A DNA stretch of 64,000 nt from Salmonella enterica subsp. houtenae serovar Houten (GCA_900478215.1 LS483478.1:1674001-1738000), one strand, 5' to 3'. Positions 18,111 to 28,196 are shown, counted from the first letter of the stretch. Numbers and translations: made by a program. Notes: a model not told the origin generated them from the letters alone.

Positions 18111-18584
18111 ATGTTTTTACGTCAGGAAGATTTCGCCGCCGTGGTACGAACCACCCCCCTCATCTCCCTCGATTTCATCGTGGAAAACGGCCAGGGGGAA
18201 ATCCTGCTGGGCCGGCGTCTCAACCGTCCGGCGCAGGGCTACTGGTTTGTGCCGGGGGGACGGGTGTGCAAAGACGAAACGCTGGAGGCCGCCTTTGAAC
18301 GCCTGACGCAGGCGGAACTGGGCGTGCGTCTGCCGCTGGCGGCAGGGACGTTTTATGGCGTGTGGCAGCACTTCTATGACGACAACTTTTCCGGTGAGGA
18401 TTTTTCAACTCACTACATCGTGCTCGGCTTTCGTCTGCGCGTGGCGGAGAGCGATTTACACCTGCCTGACGCCCAGCATGGCGGTTACCGCTGGCTGACG
18501 CCGGAACTGCTTCTGGCAAGCAATAATGTTCATGAGAACAGTCGGGCCTACTTCCTTCCTGACGCGCCGGCGGTGGGCCTATGA
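18111..18584 (+). CDS. gmm: GDP-mannose mannosyl hydrolase, colanic acid copy
   Basis: Nudix-related enzyme (wcaH) that hydrolyses GDP-mannose and GDP-glucose to free sugar and GDP, probably balancing precursor pools. I chose the ATG at 18111 (MFLRQEDFAAVV), as in E. coli, over a GTG two codons upstream, giving 157 residues. The Nudix-like region FVPGGRVCKDETLEAAFERL is at about residues 47-66; as usual in this family the last part of the Nudix box deviates from the consensus. The stop overlaps the wcaI start by 4 bases. Confidence 0.95.
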   Translation: MFLRQEDFAAVVRTTPLISLDFIVENGQGEILLGRRLNRPAQGYWFVPGGRVCKDETLEAAFERLTQAELGVRLPLAAGTFYGVWQHFYDDNFSGEDFSTHYIVLGFRLRVAESDLHLPDAQHGGYRWLTPELLLASNNVHENSRAYFLPDAPAVGL

Positions 18585-19804
18585 AGATCCTGGTCTATGG
18601 CATTAACTATTCGCCGGAACTGACCGGTATCGGCAAATATACCGGCGAAATGGTGGCATGGATGGCGCGGGAAGGCCATGAGGTGCGGGTCATCACCGCG
18701 CCGCCGTACTACCCGCAGTGGAAGGTTGGCGAGCGCTATTCCGCCTGGCGCTATCGCCGGGAAGAGGGCGAGGCTACCGTCTGGCGCTGCCCGCTGTATG
18801 TGCCGAAACAGCCCTCCACCTTAAAGCGGTTGCTTCATTTGGGGAGCTTTGCATTGAGCAGTTTTTTCCCTCTGATGGCGCAGCGTCGCTGGAAGCCGGA
18901 TCGGATTATCGGCGTTGTGCCGACGCTCTTTTGTACGCCGGGAATGCGCCTGCTGGCGAAACTCTCCGGCGCGCGTACCGTACTGCATATTCAGGATTAC
19001 GAAGTGGATGCCATGCTCGGCTTAGGGATGGCGGGAAAAGGCCAGCGTGGCAGCGTAGCGCGGTTTGCGACGGCCTTTGAACGCAGCGCGCTGCGTAACG
19101 TTGATAACGTCTCGACCATCTCTCGCTCCATGATGAATAAAGCGCGGGAAAAGGGCGTCGCGGCGGAAAAAATCCTCTTCTTTCCGAACTGGTCGGAAGT
19201 GGCGCGCTTTCAGGAAGTTAATGACGCTGACGTGACGGCTTTGCGTCAGCAGCTTGGCTTGCCAGAAGGCAAAAAAATCGTGCTCTATTCCGGCAATATC
19301 GGCGAAAAGCAAGGGCTGGAAAAGGTGATTGACGCCGCGGAGCGATTACGCGATCGACCGCTGATTTTTGCGATTGTCGGCCAGGGCGGCGGCAAGGCGC
19401 GGCTGGAGAACATGGCCCGCGAACGCAGCCTGCCAAATATTAAATTCCTCCCGCTTCAGTCTTACGACGCCTTACCCGCGCTGCTGAAAATGGGCGATTG
19501 CCATCTGGTGGTACAAAAGCGCGGCGCGGCGGACGCGGTACTGCCCTCCAAGCTGACTAACATTCTGGCGGTCGGCGGCAATGCGGTAATTACCGCTGAG
19601 CCGCACACCGAATTAGGAGAACTTTGCGTGCGCTATCCGGGCATCGCCGTTTGCGTGGAACCGGAGTCGGCCGACGCGCTGGTCGACGGGATTAGCCGGG
19701 TGCTCGCCATGCCGAAAAACAACACGACGGCACGTCAATACGCCGAACGCACGCTCAATAAAGAGAATGTGCTAAGCCAATTTATTGCAGATATTCGGGG
19801 ATGA
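18581..19804 (+). CDS. wcaI: WcaI, colanic acid glycosyltransferase (GT4), probable fucosyltransferase
   Basis: A 407-residue GT-B enzyme. The N-terminus reads ILVYGINYSPELTGIGKYTGE, typical of WbuB/WcaI-type transferases. The C-terminal domain has LYSGNIGEKQGLEKVIDAA and ends with a donor-binding segment around VLPSKLTNILAVGGNAV. E. coli WcaI has been proposed to transfer the first fucose to Glc-PP-undecaprenol; I assign that by family only. Its stop overlaps the manC reading frame region. Confidence 0.93.
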   Translation: MKILVYGINYSPELTGIGKYTGEMVAWMAREGHEVRVITAPPYYPQWKVGERYSAWRYRREEGEATVWRCPLYVPKQPSTLKRLLHLGSFALSSFFPLMAQRRWKPDRIIGVVPTLFCTPGMRLLAKLSGARTVLHIQDYEVDAMLGLGMAGKGQRGSVARFATAFERSALRNVDNVSTISRSMMNKAREKGVAAEKILFFPNWSEVARFQEVNDADVTALRQQLGLPEGKKIVLYSGNIGEKQGLEKVIDAAERLRDRPLIFAIVGQGGGKARLENMARERSLPNIKFLPLQSYDALPALLKMGDCHLVVQKRGAADAVLPSKLTNILAVGGNAVITAEPHTELGELCVRYPGIAVCVEPESADALVDGISRVLAMPKNNTTARQYAERTLNKENVLSQFIADIRG

Positions 19805-19806
19805 TA

Positions 19807-21243
19807 ATGCGTCAGACAAAACTTTACCCGGTTGTGATGGCCGGTGGCTCCGGTAGCCGATTGTGGCCGCTCTCCCGTGTGCTTTACCCAAAACAGTTTC
19901 TGTGCCTGAAGGGCGATCTCACCATGCTGCAAACCACCCTTTGCCGTCTGAACGGCGTGGAGTGCGAAAGCCCGGTGGTTATCTGCAACGAACAGCACCG
20001 TTTTATCGTCGCCGAACAGCTCCGCCAGCTCAATAAGCTGACGGAGAACATTATTCTTGAGCCCGCCGGGCGCAATACCGCGCCGGCGATTGCGCTGGCG
20101 GCGCTGGCGGCGACGCGACAGCATACGGACTGCGATCCGCTGATGCTGGTACTGGCGGCGGATCATGCGATCGCCAATGAAGAGGCCTTCCGCGACGCGG
20201 TGCGCAGCGCCATACCCTGTGCCGACGCGGGCAAACTGGTGACCTTCGGTATCGTGCCGGATCTGCCGGAAACCGGCTATGGCTATATCCGGCGCGGTGA
20301 TGTCGTGCCGGGCGCGACGGATGCGGTGGCTTTTGAGGTGGCGCAGTTCGTTGAGAAGCCCGGGCTGGAAACCGCCCAGGCCTACGTCGCCAGCGGCGAT
20401 TACTACTGGAACAGTGGCATGTTTCTGTTCCGTGCCGGACGCTATCTGGAAGAGCTGAAAAAATTCCGACCCGATATTCTGACCGCCTGTGAACAGGCGA
20501 TGCGCGGTGTCGATCCGGATCTTGACTTCATTCGCGTGGATGAAGAGGCCTTCCTCGCCTGTCCGGAAGAGTCCATTGACTACGCGGTGATGGAGCGGAC
20601 GGCGGACGCGGTGGTGATGCCGATGGACGCCGGCTGGAGCGATGTCGGCTCCTGGTCTTCGCTGTGGGAAATCAGCGCCCACACCCCCGAGGGAAACGTC
20701 CACCACGGCGACGTCATCAGCCATAAAACGGAAAACAGCTACGTTTACGCCGAATCCGGCCTGGTGACCACCGTCGGCGTAAAGGATCTGGTGGTGGTAC
20801 AGACCAAAGACGCCGTGCTGATTGCCGATCGCCACGCGGTGCAGGACGTGAAAAAGGTGGTGGAGAAGATCAAGGCCGACGGGCGCCATGAGCACCACAT
20901 GCACCGCGAGGTTTACCGTCCGTGGGGCAAATACGACTCCATCGACGCGGGCGAGCGCTATCAGGTGAAGCGTATTACCGTCAAGCCGGGGGAAGGGCTG
21001 TCGGTGCAGATGCACCATCACCGCGCCGAGCACTGGGTGGTGGTGGCGGGTACCGCCAGGGTCACCATCAACGGCGAGGTTAAGCTGCTCGGTGAAAATG
21101 AGTCCATCTATATTCCGCTGGGGGCGACCCACTGCCTGGAAAATCCGGGAAAAATACCGCTCGATTTAATTGAAGTGCGTTCCGGCTCGTACCTCGAAGA
21201 GGACGACGTGGTGCGGTTCGAGGACCGTTACGGCCGGGTGTAG
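19807..21243 (+). CDS. manC: Mannose-1-phosphate guanylyltransferase, colanic acid copy (CpsB)
   Basis: Makes GDP-mannose from GTP and mannose 1-phosphate; bifunctional relatives also isomerise mannose phosphate. I prefer the ATG at 19807 (478 residues), which has GGGG at good spacing; an in-frame ATG at 19801 is possible. The pyrophosphorylase signature GGSGSRLWPLSR occurs near residues 12-23 and the FVEKP motif in the middle. The C-terminal cupin domain carries MHHHRAEHW. The O-antigen copy at 36893-38341 is a clearly different, AT-rich allele. Confidence 0.96.
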   Translation: MRQTKLYPVVMAGGSGSRLWPLSRVLYPKQFLCLKGDLTMLQTTLCRLNGVECESPVVICNEQHRFIVAEQLRQLNKLTENIILEPAGRNTAPAIALAALAATRQHTDCDPLMLVLAADHAIANEEAFRDAVRSAIPCADAGKLVTFGIVPDLPETGYGYIRRGDVVPGATDAVAFEVAQFVEKPGLETAQAYVASGDYYWNSGMFLFRAGRYLEELKKFRPDILTACEQAMRGVDPDLDFIRVDEEAFLACPEESIDYAVMERTADAVVMPMDAGWSDVGSWSSLWEISAHTPEGNVHHGDVISHKTENSYVYAESGLVTTVGVKDLVVVQTKDAVLIADRHAVQDVKKVVEKIKADGRHEHHMHREVYRPWGKYDSIDAGERYQVKRITVKPGEGLSVQMHHHRAEHWVVVAGTARVTINGEVKLLGENESIYIPLGATHCLENPGKIPLDLIEVRSGSYLEEDDVVRFEDRYGRV

Positions 21244-21269
21244 GCCTGATAAATAACGCGCCATCCGGC
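21240..21269. repeat. REP-like element between manC and manB
   Basis: GTAGGCCTGATAAATAACG followed by CGCCATCCGGC matches a REP unit with an imperfect left arm. It lies in the 95-base gap between cpsB and cpsG and overlaps the manC stop region. Confidence 0.6.
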
Positions 21270-21338
21270 AATGAACAACAATAACGATTTTGGCCATTTA
21301 CGGTCAGGGCTAACTGTTGCCTGAAGAAGGGGACGAAC

Positions 21339-22709
21339 ATGACAAAATTAACCTGTTTCAAGGCCTATGACATTCGCGGCAGGCTGGGCGAGGAGCTCAA
21401 TGAAGATATCGCATGGCGGATTGGCCGCGCCTGCGGCGAATATTTAAAACCGAAAACCATCGTGCTGGGCGGCGACGCGCGTCTGACCAGCGAGTCCCTG
21501 AAGCGGGCGCTGGCGAAAGGGTTACAGGATGCGGGCGTCGACGTGCTGGATATCGGTATGTCGGGCACCGAAGAGATTTACTTCGCCACCTTCCACCTCG
21601 GCGTGGACGGCGGTATCGAAGTGACCGCCAGCCATAACCCGATGGACTATAACGGCATGAAGCTGGTACGCGGGGGCGCCCGCCCGATAAGCGGCGACAC
21701 CGGCCTGCGCGACATTCAGCGCCTGGCGGAAGCGAACGACTTCCCGCCGGTCAATGAAGCCGCGCGCGGCAGCTACAGACAAATCACCCTGCGCGATGCC
21801 TACATCGACCATCTGCTGGAGTATATCGACATTAAAAATCTTACGCCGCTGAAGCTGGTGCTTAATTCCGGCAACGGCGCGGCGGGGCCGGTCATCGACG
21901 CCATCGAAGCGCGGCTGAAGGCGCTGGGCGCGCCGGTGGCGTTCATCAAAATCCACAACACCCCGGACGGCACCTTCCCGAACGGCATTCCCAACCCGTT
22001 GCTGCCGGAGTGTCGCGACGACACCCGCAAGGCCGTTATCGAACACGGGACGGACATGGGCATCGCCTTTGACGGCGACTTCGACCGCTGCTTCCTGTTT
22101 GATGAGAAAGGGCAGTTCATTGAGGGGTACTACATCGTCGGGCTGCTGGCGGAAGCGTTTCTGGAGAAACACCCGGGGGCGAAGATTATCCACGACCCGC
22201 GCCTGACCTGGAACACCGAGGCGGTGGTGACGGCGGCGGGCGGGACGCCGGTGATGTCGAAAACCGGGCACGCCTTTATCAAGGAGCGGATGCGTCTTGA
22301 GGATGCGGTGTACGGCGGCGAGATGAGCGCGCATCACTATTTCCGCGATTTTGCTTACTGCGACAGCGGGATGATCCCGTGGCTGCTGGTGGCGGAGCTG
22401 GTGTGCCTGAAGGGGCAGTCGCTGGGCGGGCTGGTGGCGGACCGGATGGCGGCGTTCCCGGCGAGCGGGGAAATCAACAGCAGGCTGGCGGAGCCGGCGG
22501 CGGCGATTGCCCGGGTGGAGCGGTATTTTGCGGATGAGGCGCAGGCGGTGGACCGCACGGACGGTCTCAGCATGTCGTTCGCCGACTGGCGCTTCAACCT
22601 GCGCTCGTCAAACACCGAACCGGTGGTGCGCCTGAATGTGGAATCACGCGGCGATATTCCGTTGATGGAAGCGCGAACACGCACTCTGCTGGCGCTGCTG
22701 AATCAGTAA
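21339..22709 (+). CDS. manB: Phosphomannomutase, colanic acid copy (CpsG)
   Basis: Interconverts mannose 6-phosphate and mannose 1-phosphate, feeding ManC. The 456 residues have the catalytic phosphoserine loop TASHNPMDYNG with Ser98 and the magnesium-binding loop DGDFDR at 245-250. The C-terminal phosphate-binding region RSSNTEPVVRLNVE is present. From codon 3 to about residue 439 it is nearly identical to the O-antigen manB at 38345-39721, after which the two C-termini diverge. The sequence is very GC-rich, as expected for cpsG. Confidence 0.96.
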   Translation: MTKLTCFKAYDIRGRLGEELNEDIAWRIGRACGEYLKPKTIVLGGDARLTSESLKRALAKGLQDAGVDVLDIGMSGTEEIYFATFHLGVDGGIEVTASHNPMDYNGMKLVRGGARPISGDTGLRDIQRLAEANDFPPVNEAARGSYRQITLRDAYIDHLLEYIDIKNLTPLKLVLNSGNGAAGPVIDAIEARLKALGAPVAFIKIHNTPDGTFPNGIPNPLLPECRDDTRKAVIEHGTDMGIAFDGDFDRCFLFDEKGQFIEGYYIVGLLAEAFLEKHPGAKIIHDPRLTWNTEAVVTAAGGTPVMSKTGHAFIKERMRLEDAVYGGEMSAHHYFRDFAYCDSGMIPWLLVAELVCLKGQSLGGLVADRMAAFPASGEINSRLAEPAAAIARVERYFADEAQAVDRTDGLSMSFADWRFNLRSSNTEPVVRLNVESRGDIPLMEARTRTLLALLNQ

Positions 22710-22762
22710 CGTCAGGTCTCCCCTTGCCGCCTGCGGGTAAGGGGCCAATCACAGGAACAACG

Positions 22763-24157
22763 ATGACAAATCTAAAAAAGCGCGAACGAGCTAAAACCAA
22801 TGCATCGTTAATCTCTATGGTGCAACGCTTTTCAGATATCACCATCATGTTTGGCGGGCTGTGGTTCATCTGTGAAGTCAGTGGATTGCCATTCCTGTAC
22901 ATGAACCTGTTGGTGGCGCTGATTACGCTGGTTGTTTTTCAAATGCTGGGCGGGATGACTGATTTTTATCGCTCCTGGCGCGGCGTCAAAATATCGACAG
23001 AGTTAACGCTGTTACTGCAAAACTGGACGCTGAGTCTGATCTTCAGCGCCGGGCTGGTGGCGTTTAATGATGACTTTGACAACCACCTCGCGACCTGGCT
23101 GGCCTGGTATGCGCTGTCCAGCCTGGGCCTGGTATTATGCCGTTCATTTATCCGTTTCGGCGCGGGCTGGCTACGCAATCGTGGTTATAACACGCGCCGG
23201 GTCGCCGTCGCCGGAGATTTGCCTGCGGGCCAGGCGTTGCTGGATAGCTTCCGTAATGAGCCATGGCTGGGTTTTGAGGTGGTGGGCGTCTATCACGATC
23301 CCAAACCGGGCGGCGTCTCTGCTGATTGGGCCGGGAACTTCGAGCAGTTAATTGACGATGCGAAAGCCTCGCGGATTCACAATGTTTATATCGCCATGTC
23401 GATGAGCGACGGCGCCATGGTGAAAAAACTGGTGCGCGATCTGGCCGACACCACCTGCTCGGTGATCCTTATCCCCGATGTGTTCACCTTTACTATTCTC
23501 CACTCGCGCGTGGAGGAGATGAGCGGCGTTCCGGTCGTTCCGCTGTATGACACGCCGCTGTCAGGGATTAACCGTTTGCTTAAACGGGCAGAGGATATCG
23601 TGCTGGCGTCGCTGATTCTGCTGCTCATCTCGCCAGTACTGTGCGGCATTGCGCTGGCGGTCAAACTGAGTTCGCCCGGGCCGGTGATTTTCCGTCAGAC
23701 GCGCTACGGGATGGACGGCAAGCCGATCAAGGTCTGGAAGTTCCGCTCCATGAAAGTAATGGAGAACGATAAGGTCGTTACCCAGGCGACGCAAAACGAT
23801 CCGCGCGTCACCCGGGTAGGCAACTTTTTGCGTCGTACCTCGCTGGATGAATTGCCGCAGTTTATCAATGTATTAACCGGCGGGATGTCCATTGTTGGTC
23901 CCCGTCCTCACGCGGTGGCGCATAACGAACAATACCGTCAGTTGATTGAAGGTTACATGCTGCGCCACAAGATGAAACCGGGGATCACCGGTTGGGCGCA
24001 AATTAACGGCTGGCGCGGCGAGACCGATACGCTGGAGAAAATGGAAAAACGCGTGGAGTTCGACCTGGAATACATCCGCGAATGGAGTATCTGGTTCGAT
24101 ATCAAAATCGTTTTCCTGACTATTTTCAAAGGGTTTGTGAATAAAGCGGCGTATTAA
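22763..24157 (+). CDS. wcaJ: WcaJ, undecaprenyl-phosphate glucose-1-phosphate transferase
   Basis: Starts colanic acid repeats by moving glucose 1-phosphate from UDP-glucose to undecaprenyl phosphate. I chose the ATG at 22763 (464 residues, MTNLKKRERAKTNAS), with AGGAACAACG upstream, over a longer frame in the spacer. About four N-terminal transmembrane segments and a CoA-binding-like middle domain precede the bacterial sugar transferase domain. That domain carries WKFRSMK, RRTSLDELPQ and MSIVGPRPH. The stop is 1 base before wzxC. Confidence 0.96.
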   Translation: MTNLKKRERAKTNASLISMVQRFSDITIMFGGLWFICEVSGLPFLYMNLLVALITLVVFQMLGGMTDFYRSWRGVKISTELTLLLQNWTLSLIFSAGLVAFNDDFDNHLATWLAWYALSSLGLVLCRSFIRFGAGWLRNRGYNTRRVAVAGDLPAGQALLDSFRNEPWLGFEVVGVYHDPKPGGVSADWAGNFEQLIDDAKASRIHNVYIAMSMSDGAMVKKLVRDLADTTCSVILIPDVFTFTILHSRVEEMSGVPVVPLYDTPLSGINRLLKRAEDIVLASLILLLISPVLCGIALAVKLSSPGPVIFRQTRYGMDGKPIKVWKFRSMKVMENDKVVTQATQNDPRVTRVGNFLRRTSLDELPQFINVLTGGMSIVGPRPHAVAHNEQYRQLIEGYMLRHKMKPGITGWAQINGWRGETDTLEKMEKRVEFDLEYIREWSIWFDIKIVFLTIFKGFVNKAAY

Positions 24158-24158
24158 G

Positions 24159-25637
24159 ATGAACTTACGACAAAAAACGATCAGCGGTGCGAAATGGTCG
24201 GCTATCGCCACCGTCATTATCATCAGCCTGGGGTTGATTCAGATGACGGTACTGGCGCGCATTATCGATCACCACCAGTTTGGCCTGTTGACCGTCTCGC
24301 TGGTGATTATCGCGCTGGCCGACACCATCTCGGACTTTGGCATCGCGAACTCAATTATCCAACGCAAAGAGATTAGTCATCTGGAGCTTACCACTCTGTA
24401 CTGGCTGAATGTGGGGCTGGGAATCGTGGTGTGTGTGGCGGTATATCTGCTGAGTGATTTCATCGCCAGCGTATTGCACAATCCGGACCTTGCGCCGCTA
24501 ATTAAAACGCTGTCGCTGGCGTTTATCGTGATCCCCCACGGGCAGCAGTTCCGCGCGCTGATGCAAAAAGAGCTGGAGTTCAATAAGATCGGCATGATCG
24601 AAACGACCTCCGTGCTGGCGGGATTCACCTTTACGGTGATTAGCGCCCATTACTGGCCGCTGGCGTTAACCGCGATTCTCGGCTATCTGGTGAACAGCGC
24701 GGTACGAACGTTACTGTTCGGCTACGTTGGCCGCAAGATTTACCGCCCGGGGCTGCATTTCTCGCTGTCATCGGTGTCCACGAACCTGCGCTTTGGCGCG
24801 TGGCTGACGGCAGACAGTATCGTCAATTACATCAACACGAATCTGTCGACACTGGTACTGGCGCGAATTCTCGGCGCAGGCGTCGCCGGGGGATATAACC
24901 TCGCGTACAACGTGGCGGTTGTGCCGCCGATGAAACTTAATCCCATCATTACTCGCGTGCTATTTCCGGCATTCGCCAAAATCCAGGACGATACCGAAAA
25001 GTTGCGCGTCAACTTCTATAAGTTGCTTTCCGTGGTAGGAATTATCAATTTTCCCGCGCTGCTGGGCCTGATGGTGGTGGCGAACAATTTTGTGCCGTTA
25101 GTGTTTGGCGAGAAGTGGAACAGCATTATCCCGATCCTGCAATTGTTGTGCGTGGTGGGGCTGCTGCGCTCGGTCGGCAACCCGATTGGTTCGCTGCTGA
25201 TGGCGAAAGCACGCGTGGATATCAGCTTTAAGTTCAACGTCTTTAAAACGTTTCTGTTTATCCCGGCAATTCTCATTGGCGGCCATCTGGCGGGGGCGAT
25301 TGGCGTGACGCTGGGGTTCCTGGCGGTACAAATCATCAACACCATTCTGAGCTATTTCGTGATGATTAAGCCGGTACTCGGCTCCAGCTATCGTCAGTAC
25401 ATGCTGAGTTTGTGGCTGCCATTTTATCTCTCATTGCCAACGCTGGCAGTGAGTTATGGACTGGGCATCGCATTGCGTGGGCACTTTTCGATAGGCGTCG
25501 TGTTGGCGACGCAAATTGCAGCCGGGGCACTGGCGTTTATGGTGATGATGATTGCTTCTCGCCAACCGCTGGTGGTGGAGATGAAACGTCAATTTTGTCG
25601 CGGCGAAAAAATGAAAACCCTGTTACGGGCAGGTTGA
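24159..25637 (+). CDS. wzxC: WzxC, colanic acid repeat-unit flippase
   Basis: A 492-residue polytopic membrane protein of the MOP/polysaccharide transport family that flips undecaprenyl-linked repeats to the periplasm. The family start SGAKWSAIATVIIISLGLIQ and about 12 to 14 hydrophobic segments are seen. It follows wcaJ directly, as in E. coli. A REP-like element lies between it and wcaK. Confidence 0.95.
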   Translation: MNLRQKTISGAKWSAIATVIIISLGLIQMTVLARIIDHHQFGLLTVSLVIIALADTISDFGIANSIIQRKEISHLELTTLYWLNVGLGIVVCVAVYLLSDFIASVLHNPDLAPLIKTLSLAFIVIPHGQQFRALMQKELEFNKIGMIETTSVLAGFTFTVISAHYWPLALTAILGYLVNSAVRTLLFGYVGRKIYRPGLHFSLSSVSTNLRFGAWLTADSIVNYINTNLSTLVLARILGAGVAGGYNLAYNVAVVPPMKLNPIITRVLFPAFAKIQDDTEKLRVNFYKLLSVVGIINFPALLGLMVVANNFVPLVFGEKWNSIIPILQLLCVVGLLRSVGNPIGSLLMAKARVDISFKFNVFKTFLFIPAILIGGHLAGAIGVTLGFLAVQIINTILSYFVMIKPVLGSSYRQYMLSLWLPFYLSLPTLAVSYGLGIALRGHFSIGVVLATQIAAGALAFMVMMIASRQPLVVEMKRQFCRGEKMKTLLRAG

Positions 25638-25651
25638 ATATCCCTATTTTT

Positions 25652-25684
25652 GCCGGATGGCGGCTTATGTCTGCTCCGGACTAC
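25652..25684. repeat. REP element between wzxC and wcaK
   Basis: GCCGGATGGCGGC is followed, after a short loop, by CTCCGGACTAC, the arms of a REP palindrome, in the 61-base gap between the two genes. Confidence 0.65.
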
Positions 25685-25698
25685 GATTTGAGGTCTTT

Positions 25699-26979
25699 AT
25701 GAAATTATTAATCCTGGGTAACCACACCTGCGGCAACCGTGGCGATAGCGCGATTTTACGCGGCCTGCTGGATGCGATTAACCACCTCCAGCCGGAGGTA
25801 CAGGTGGATGTGATGAGCCGCTATCCGGTGAGTTCGTCATGGCTTTTGAATCGTCCGGTGATGGGCGATCCGCTCTTTTTACAGATGAAACAGCATAACA
25901 GCGCCACCGGCGTCATGGGGCGGGTAAAAAAAGTACTTCGTCGTCGCTATCAGCATCAGGTGCTGCTTTCCCGCGTAACTGACACTGGCAAACTGCGTAA
26001 TATCGCTATTGCGCAGGGATTCACCGACTTTGTCCGGCTGCTCTCCGGCTATGACGCCATTATTCAGGTTGGCGGTTCGTTCTTTGTCGATCTCTACGGC
26101 GTGCCGCAGTTTGAGCACGCGCTGTGTACCTTTATGGCGAAAAAACCGTTGTACATGATTGGCCATAGTGTCGGGCCGTTTCAGGATCCGCAGTTTAATC
26201 AACTGGCTAACTACGTGTTTGGTCATTGCGATGCGCTGATCCTGCGCGAGTCGATGAGCCTGGATTTAATGAAACGCAGTGGCATCACCACGGCGAAGGT
26301 TGAATATGGCATTGATACTGCATGGCTGGTGGACCACCAGACGGAGGATTTTGAGCCGGGTTATACGGTACGGCACTGGCTGGATGTCGCCGCCCGACAG
26401 AAAACCGTCGCCATTACTCTGCGTGAGCTGGCGCCATTTGATCAGCGTCTTAACACCACTCAGGAGGCCTATGAGAAAGCTTTCGCCGGGGTGGTGAACC
26501 GGATCATTGAAGAAGGGTACCAGGTGATTGCGCTCTCGACCTGTACCGGTATCGATAGTTACAACAAAGATGACCGGATGGTGGCGCTGAGTTTGCGCCA
26601 GCACATCAGCGATCTGTCACGCTATCACGTGGTGATGGATGAGCTTAACGATCTCGAAATGGGCAAAATCCTCGGCGCGTGCGCACTGACCGTTGGCACC
26701 CGTCTGCACTCGGCGATTATATCGATGAATTTCGCCACCCCGGCAATCGCTATCAACTATGAACACAAGTCCGCAGGCATCATGCAACAGTTGGGGATGC
26801 CGGAGATGGCGATAGATATCCGCCATCTGCTGGACGGCAGCCTCAACGCCATGGTCGCGGATACGCTGGGACAGTTGCCGCAGGTTAATGAACGTCTGGT
26901 AGCGGCGGTACGCCGCGAGCGCGAGCAGGGAATGCGGATGGTGGAGTCGGTACTGACCCGTATCGGGGAGACGCAATGA
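25699..26979 (+). CDS. wcaK: WcaK, colanic acid pyruvyltransferase
   Basis: Polysaccharide pyruvyl transferase that adds a pyruvate ketal, probably to the terminal galactose of the repeat, using phosphoenolpyruvate. I chose the ATG at 25699 with TTGAGGTC upstream, giving 426 residues (MKLLILGNHTCGNRGDSAIL). Two typical motifs are seen: GGSFFVDLYG in the N-terminal half and the TVGTRLHSAIISM segment near the C-terminus. The stop overlaps wcaL by 4 bases. Confidence 0.95.
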   Translation: MKLLILGNHTCGNRGDSAILRGLLDAINHLQPEVQVDVMSRYPVSSSWLLNRPVMGDPLFLQMKQHNSATGVMGRVKKVLRRRYQHQVLLSRVTDTGKLRNIAIAQGFTDFVRLLSGYDAIIQVGGSFFVDLYGVPQFEHALCTFMAKKPLYMIGHSVGPFQDPQFNQLANYVFGHCDALILRESMSLDLMKRSGITTAKVEYGIDTAWLVDHQTEDFEPGYTVRHWLDVAARQKTVAITLRELAPFDQRLNTTQEAYEKAFAGVVNRIIEEGYQVIALSTCTGIDSYNKDDRMVALSLRQHISDLSRYHVVMDELNDLEMGKILGACALTVGTRLHSAIISMNFATPAIAINYEHKSAGIMQQLGMPEMAIDIRHLLDGSLNAMVADTLGQLPQVNERLVAAVRREREQGMRMVESVLTRIGETQ

Positions 26980-28196
26980 AAGTCGGCTTCTTTTTACTGA
27001 AATTTCCGCTCTCCTCGGAGACCTTCGTTCTCAACCAGATCACGGCGTTTATTGATATGGGGTTTGATGTGGAAATCGTCGCCCTGCAAAAAGGCGATAC
27101 CCAACATACTCACGCCGCCTGGGAGAAGTATGGCCTGGCGGCGAAAACCCGCTGGTTACAGGATGAGCCCCAGGGACGGCTGGCGAAACTGCGCTACCGG
27201 GCATGTAAAACGCTGCCGGGACTGCATCGGGCGGCGACATGGAAAGCGCTCAATTTTACCCGCTATGGCAATGAATCACGCAATTTGATCCTTTCCGCGA
27301 TTTGCGCCCAGGTGGGCCAGCCTTTGGTGGCGGATGTGTTCATCGCTCACTTTGGTCCGGCGGGCGTGACGGCGGCAAAACTACGCGAACTGGGTGTGCT
27401 TCGCGGTAAAATCGCGACTATTTTCCACGGGATTGATATCTCCAGCCGCGAGGTGCTCAGTCATTACACGCCGGAGTATCAGCAGTTGTTTCGTCGGGGC
27501 GATCTGATGTTGCCTATCAGCGATCTGTGGGCCGCTCGCCTGAAAAGTATGGGCTGCCCGCCGGAGAAGATTACCGTTTCACGCATGGGCGTCGACATGA
27601 CGCGTTTTAGCCACCGTCCGGTGAAAGCGCCCGGGACGCCGCTGGAGATTATCTCTGTCGCGCGCCTGACCGAGAAAAAAGGCCTGCATGTGGCGATTGA
27701 GGCCTGTCGGCAACTGAAAGCGCAGGGCGTGGCGTTTCGCTATCGCATTCTGGGCATTGGCCCGTGGGAACGTCGGCTGCGCACGCTCATTGAGCAGTAT
27801 CAGTTAGAGGATGTCATTGAGATGCCGGGTTTTAAACCGAGCCATGAAGTGAAGGCGATGCTGGATGATGCCGACCTCTTTTTGTTGCCATCAATTACCG
27901 GTACGGATGGCGATATGGAGGGTATTCCGGTAGCGCTGATGGAGGCGATGGCGGTGGGGATTCCCGTCGTGTCTACCGTGCATAGCGGCATTCCGGAGCT
28001 GGTAAAGGCCGGGAAATCCGGCTGGCTGGTGCCGGAAAACGATGCGCAGGCGCTGGCGACCCGGCTCGCTGAGTTCAGCCGGATTGACCACGACACGCTG
28101 GAGTCAGTGATCACGCGCGCCCGTGAAAAAGTGGCGCAAGATTTTAACCAGCAGGTGATTAATCGCCAGTTAGCCAGCTTGCTACAAACGATGTAA
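26976..28196 (+). CDS. wcaL: WcaL, colanic acid glycosyltransferase (GT4)
   Basis: A 406-residue GT-B enzyme (AmsK/WcaL type), thought to add a galactose late in repeat assembly. The N-terminus reads LKFPLSSETFVLNQI. The middle IFHGIDISSRE and the C-terminal EX7E-type region (TDGDMEGIPVALMEAMAVG) fit retaining GT4 enzymes. wcaM follows after 10 bases. Confidence 0.94.
   Translation: MKVGFFLLKFPLSSETFVLNQITAFIDMGFDVEIVALQKGDTQHTHAAWEKYGLAAKTRWLQDEPQGRLAKLRYRACKTLPGLHRAATWKALNFTRYGNESRNLILSAICAQVGQPLVADVFIAHFGPAGVTAAKLRELGVLRGKIATIFHGIDISSREVLSHYTPEYQQLFRRGDLMLPISDLWAARLKSMGCPPEKITVSRMGVDMTRFSHRPVKAPGTPLEIISVARLTEKKGLHVAIEACRQLKAQGVAFRYRILGIGPWERRLRTLIEQYQLEDVIEMPGFKPSHEVKAMLDDADLFLLPSITGTDGDMEGIPVALMEAMAVGIPVVSTVHSGIPELVKAGKSGWLVPENDAQALATRLAEFSRIDHDTLESVITRAREKVAQDFNQQVINRQLASLLQTM

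Noticed and set aside
19735..21132. 465-codon minus-strand open frame antisense to colanic acid manC
   Set aside because: It is rich in His, Arg and Val as expected for the complement of a GC-rich gene, with no ribosome binding site or family motif. The plus strand has a complete manC.
21522..22337. 271-codon antisense frame in both manB copies (also 38528-39343)
   Set aside because: Its conservation between copies only reflects the near-identity of the two manB genes; the protein is low-complexity Arg/Val/His.
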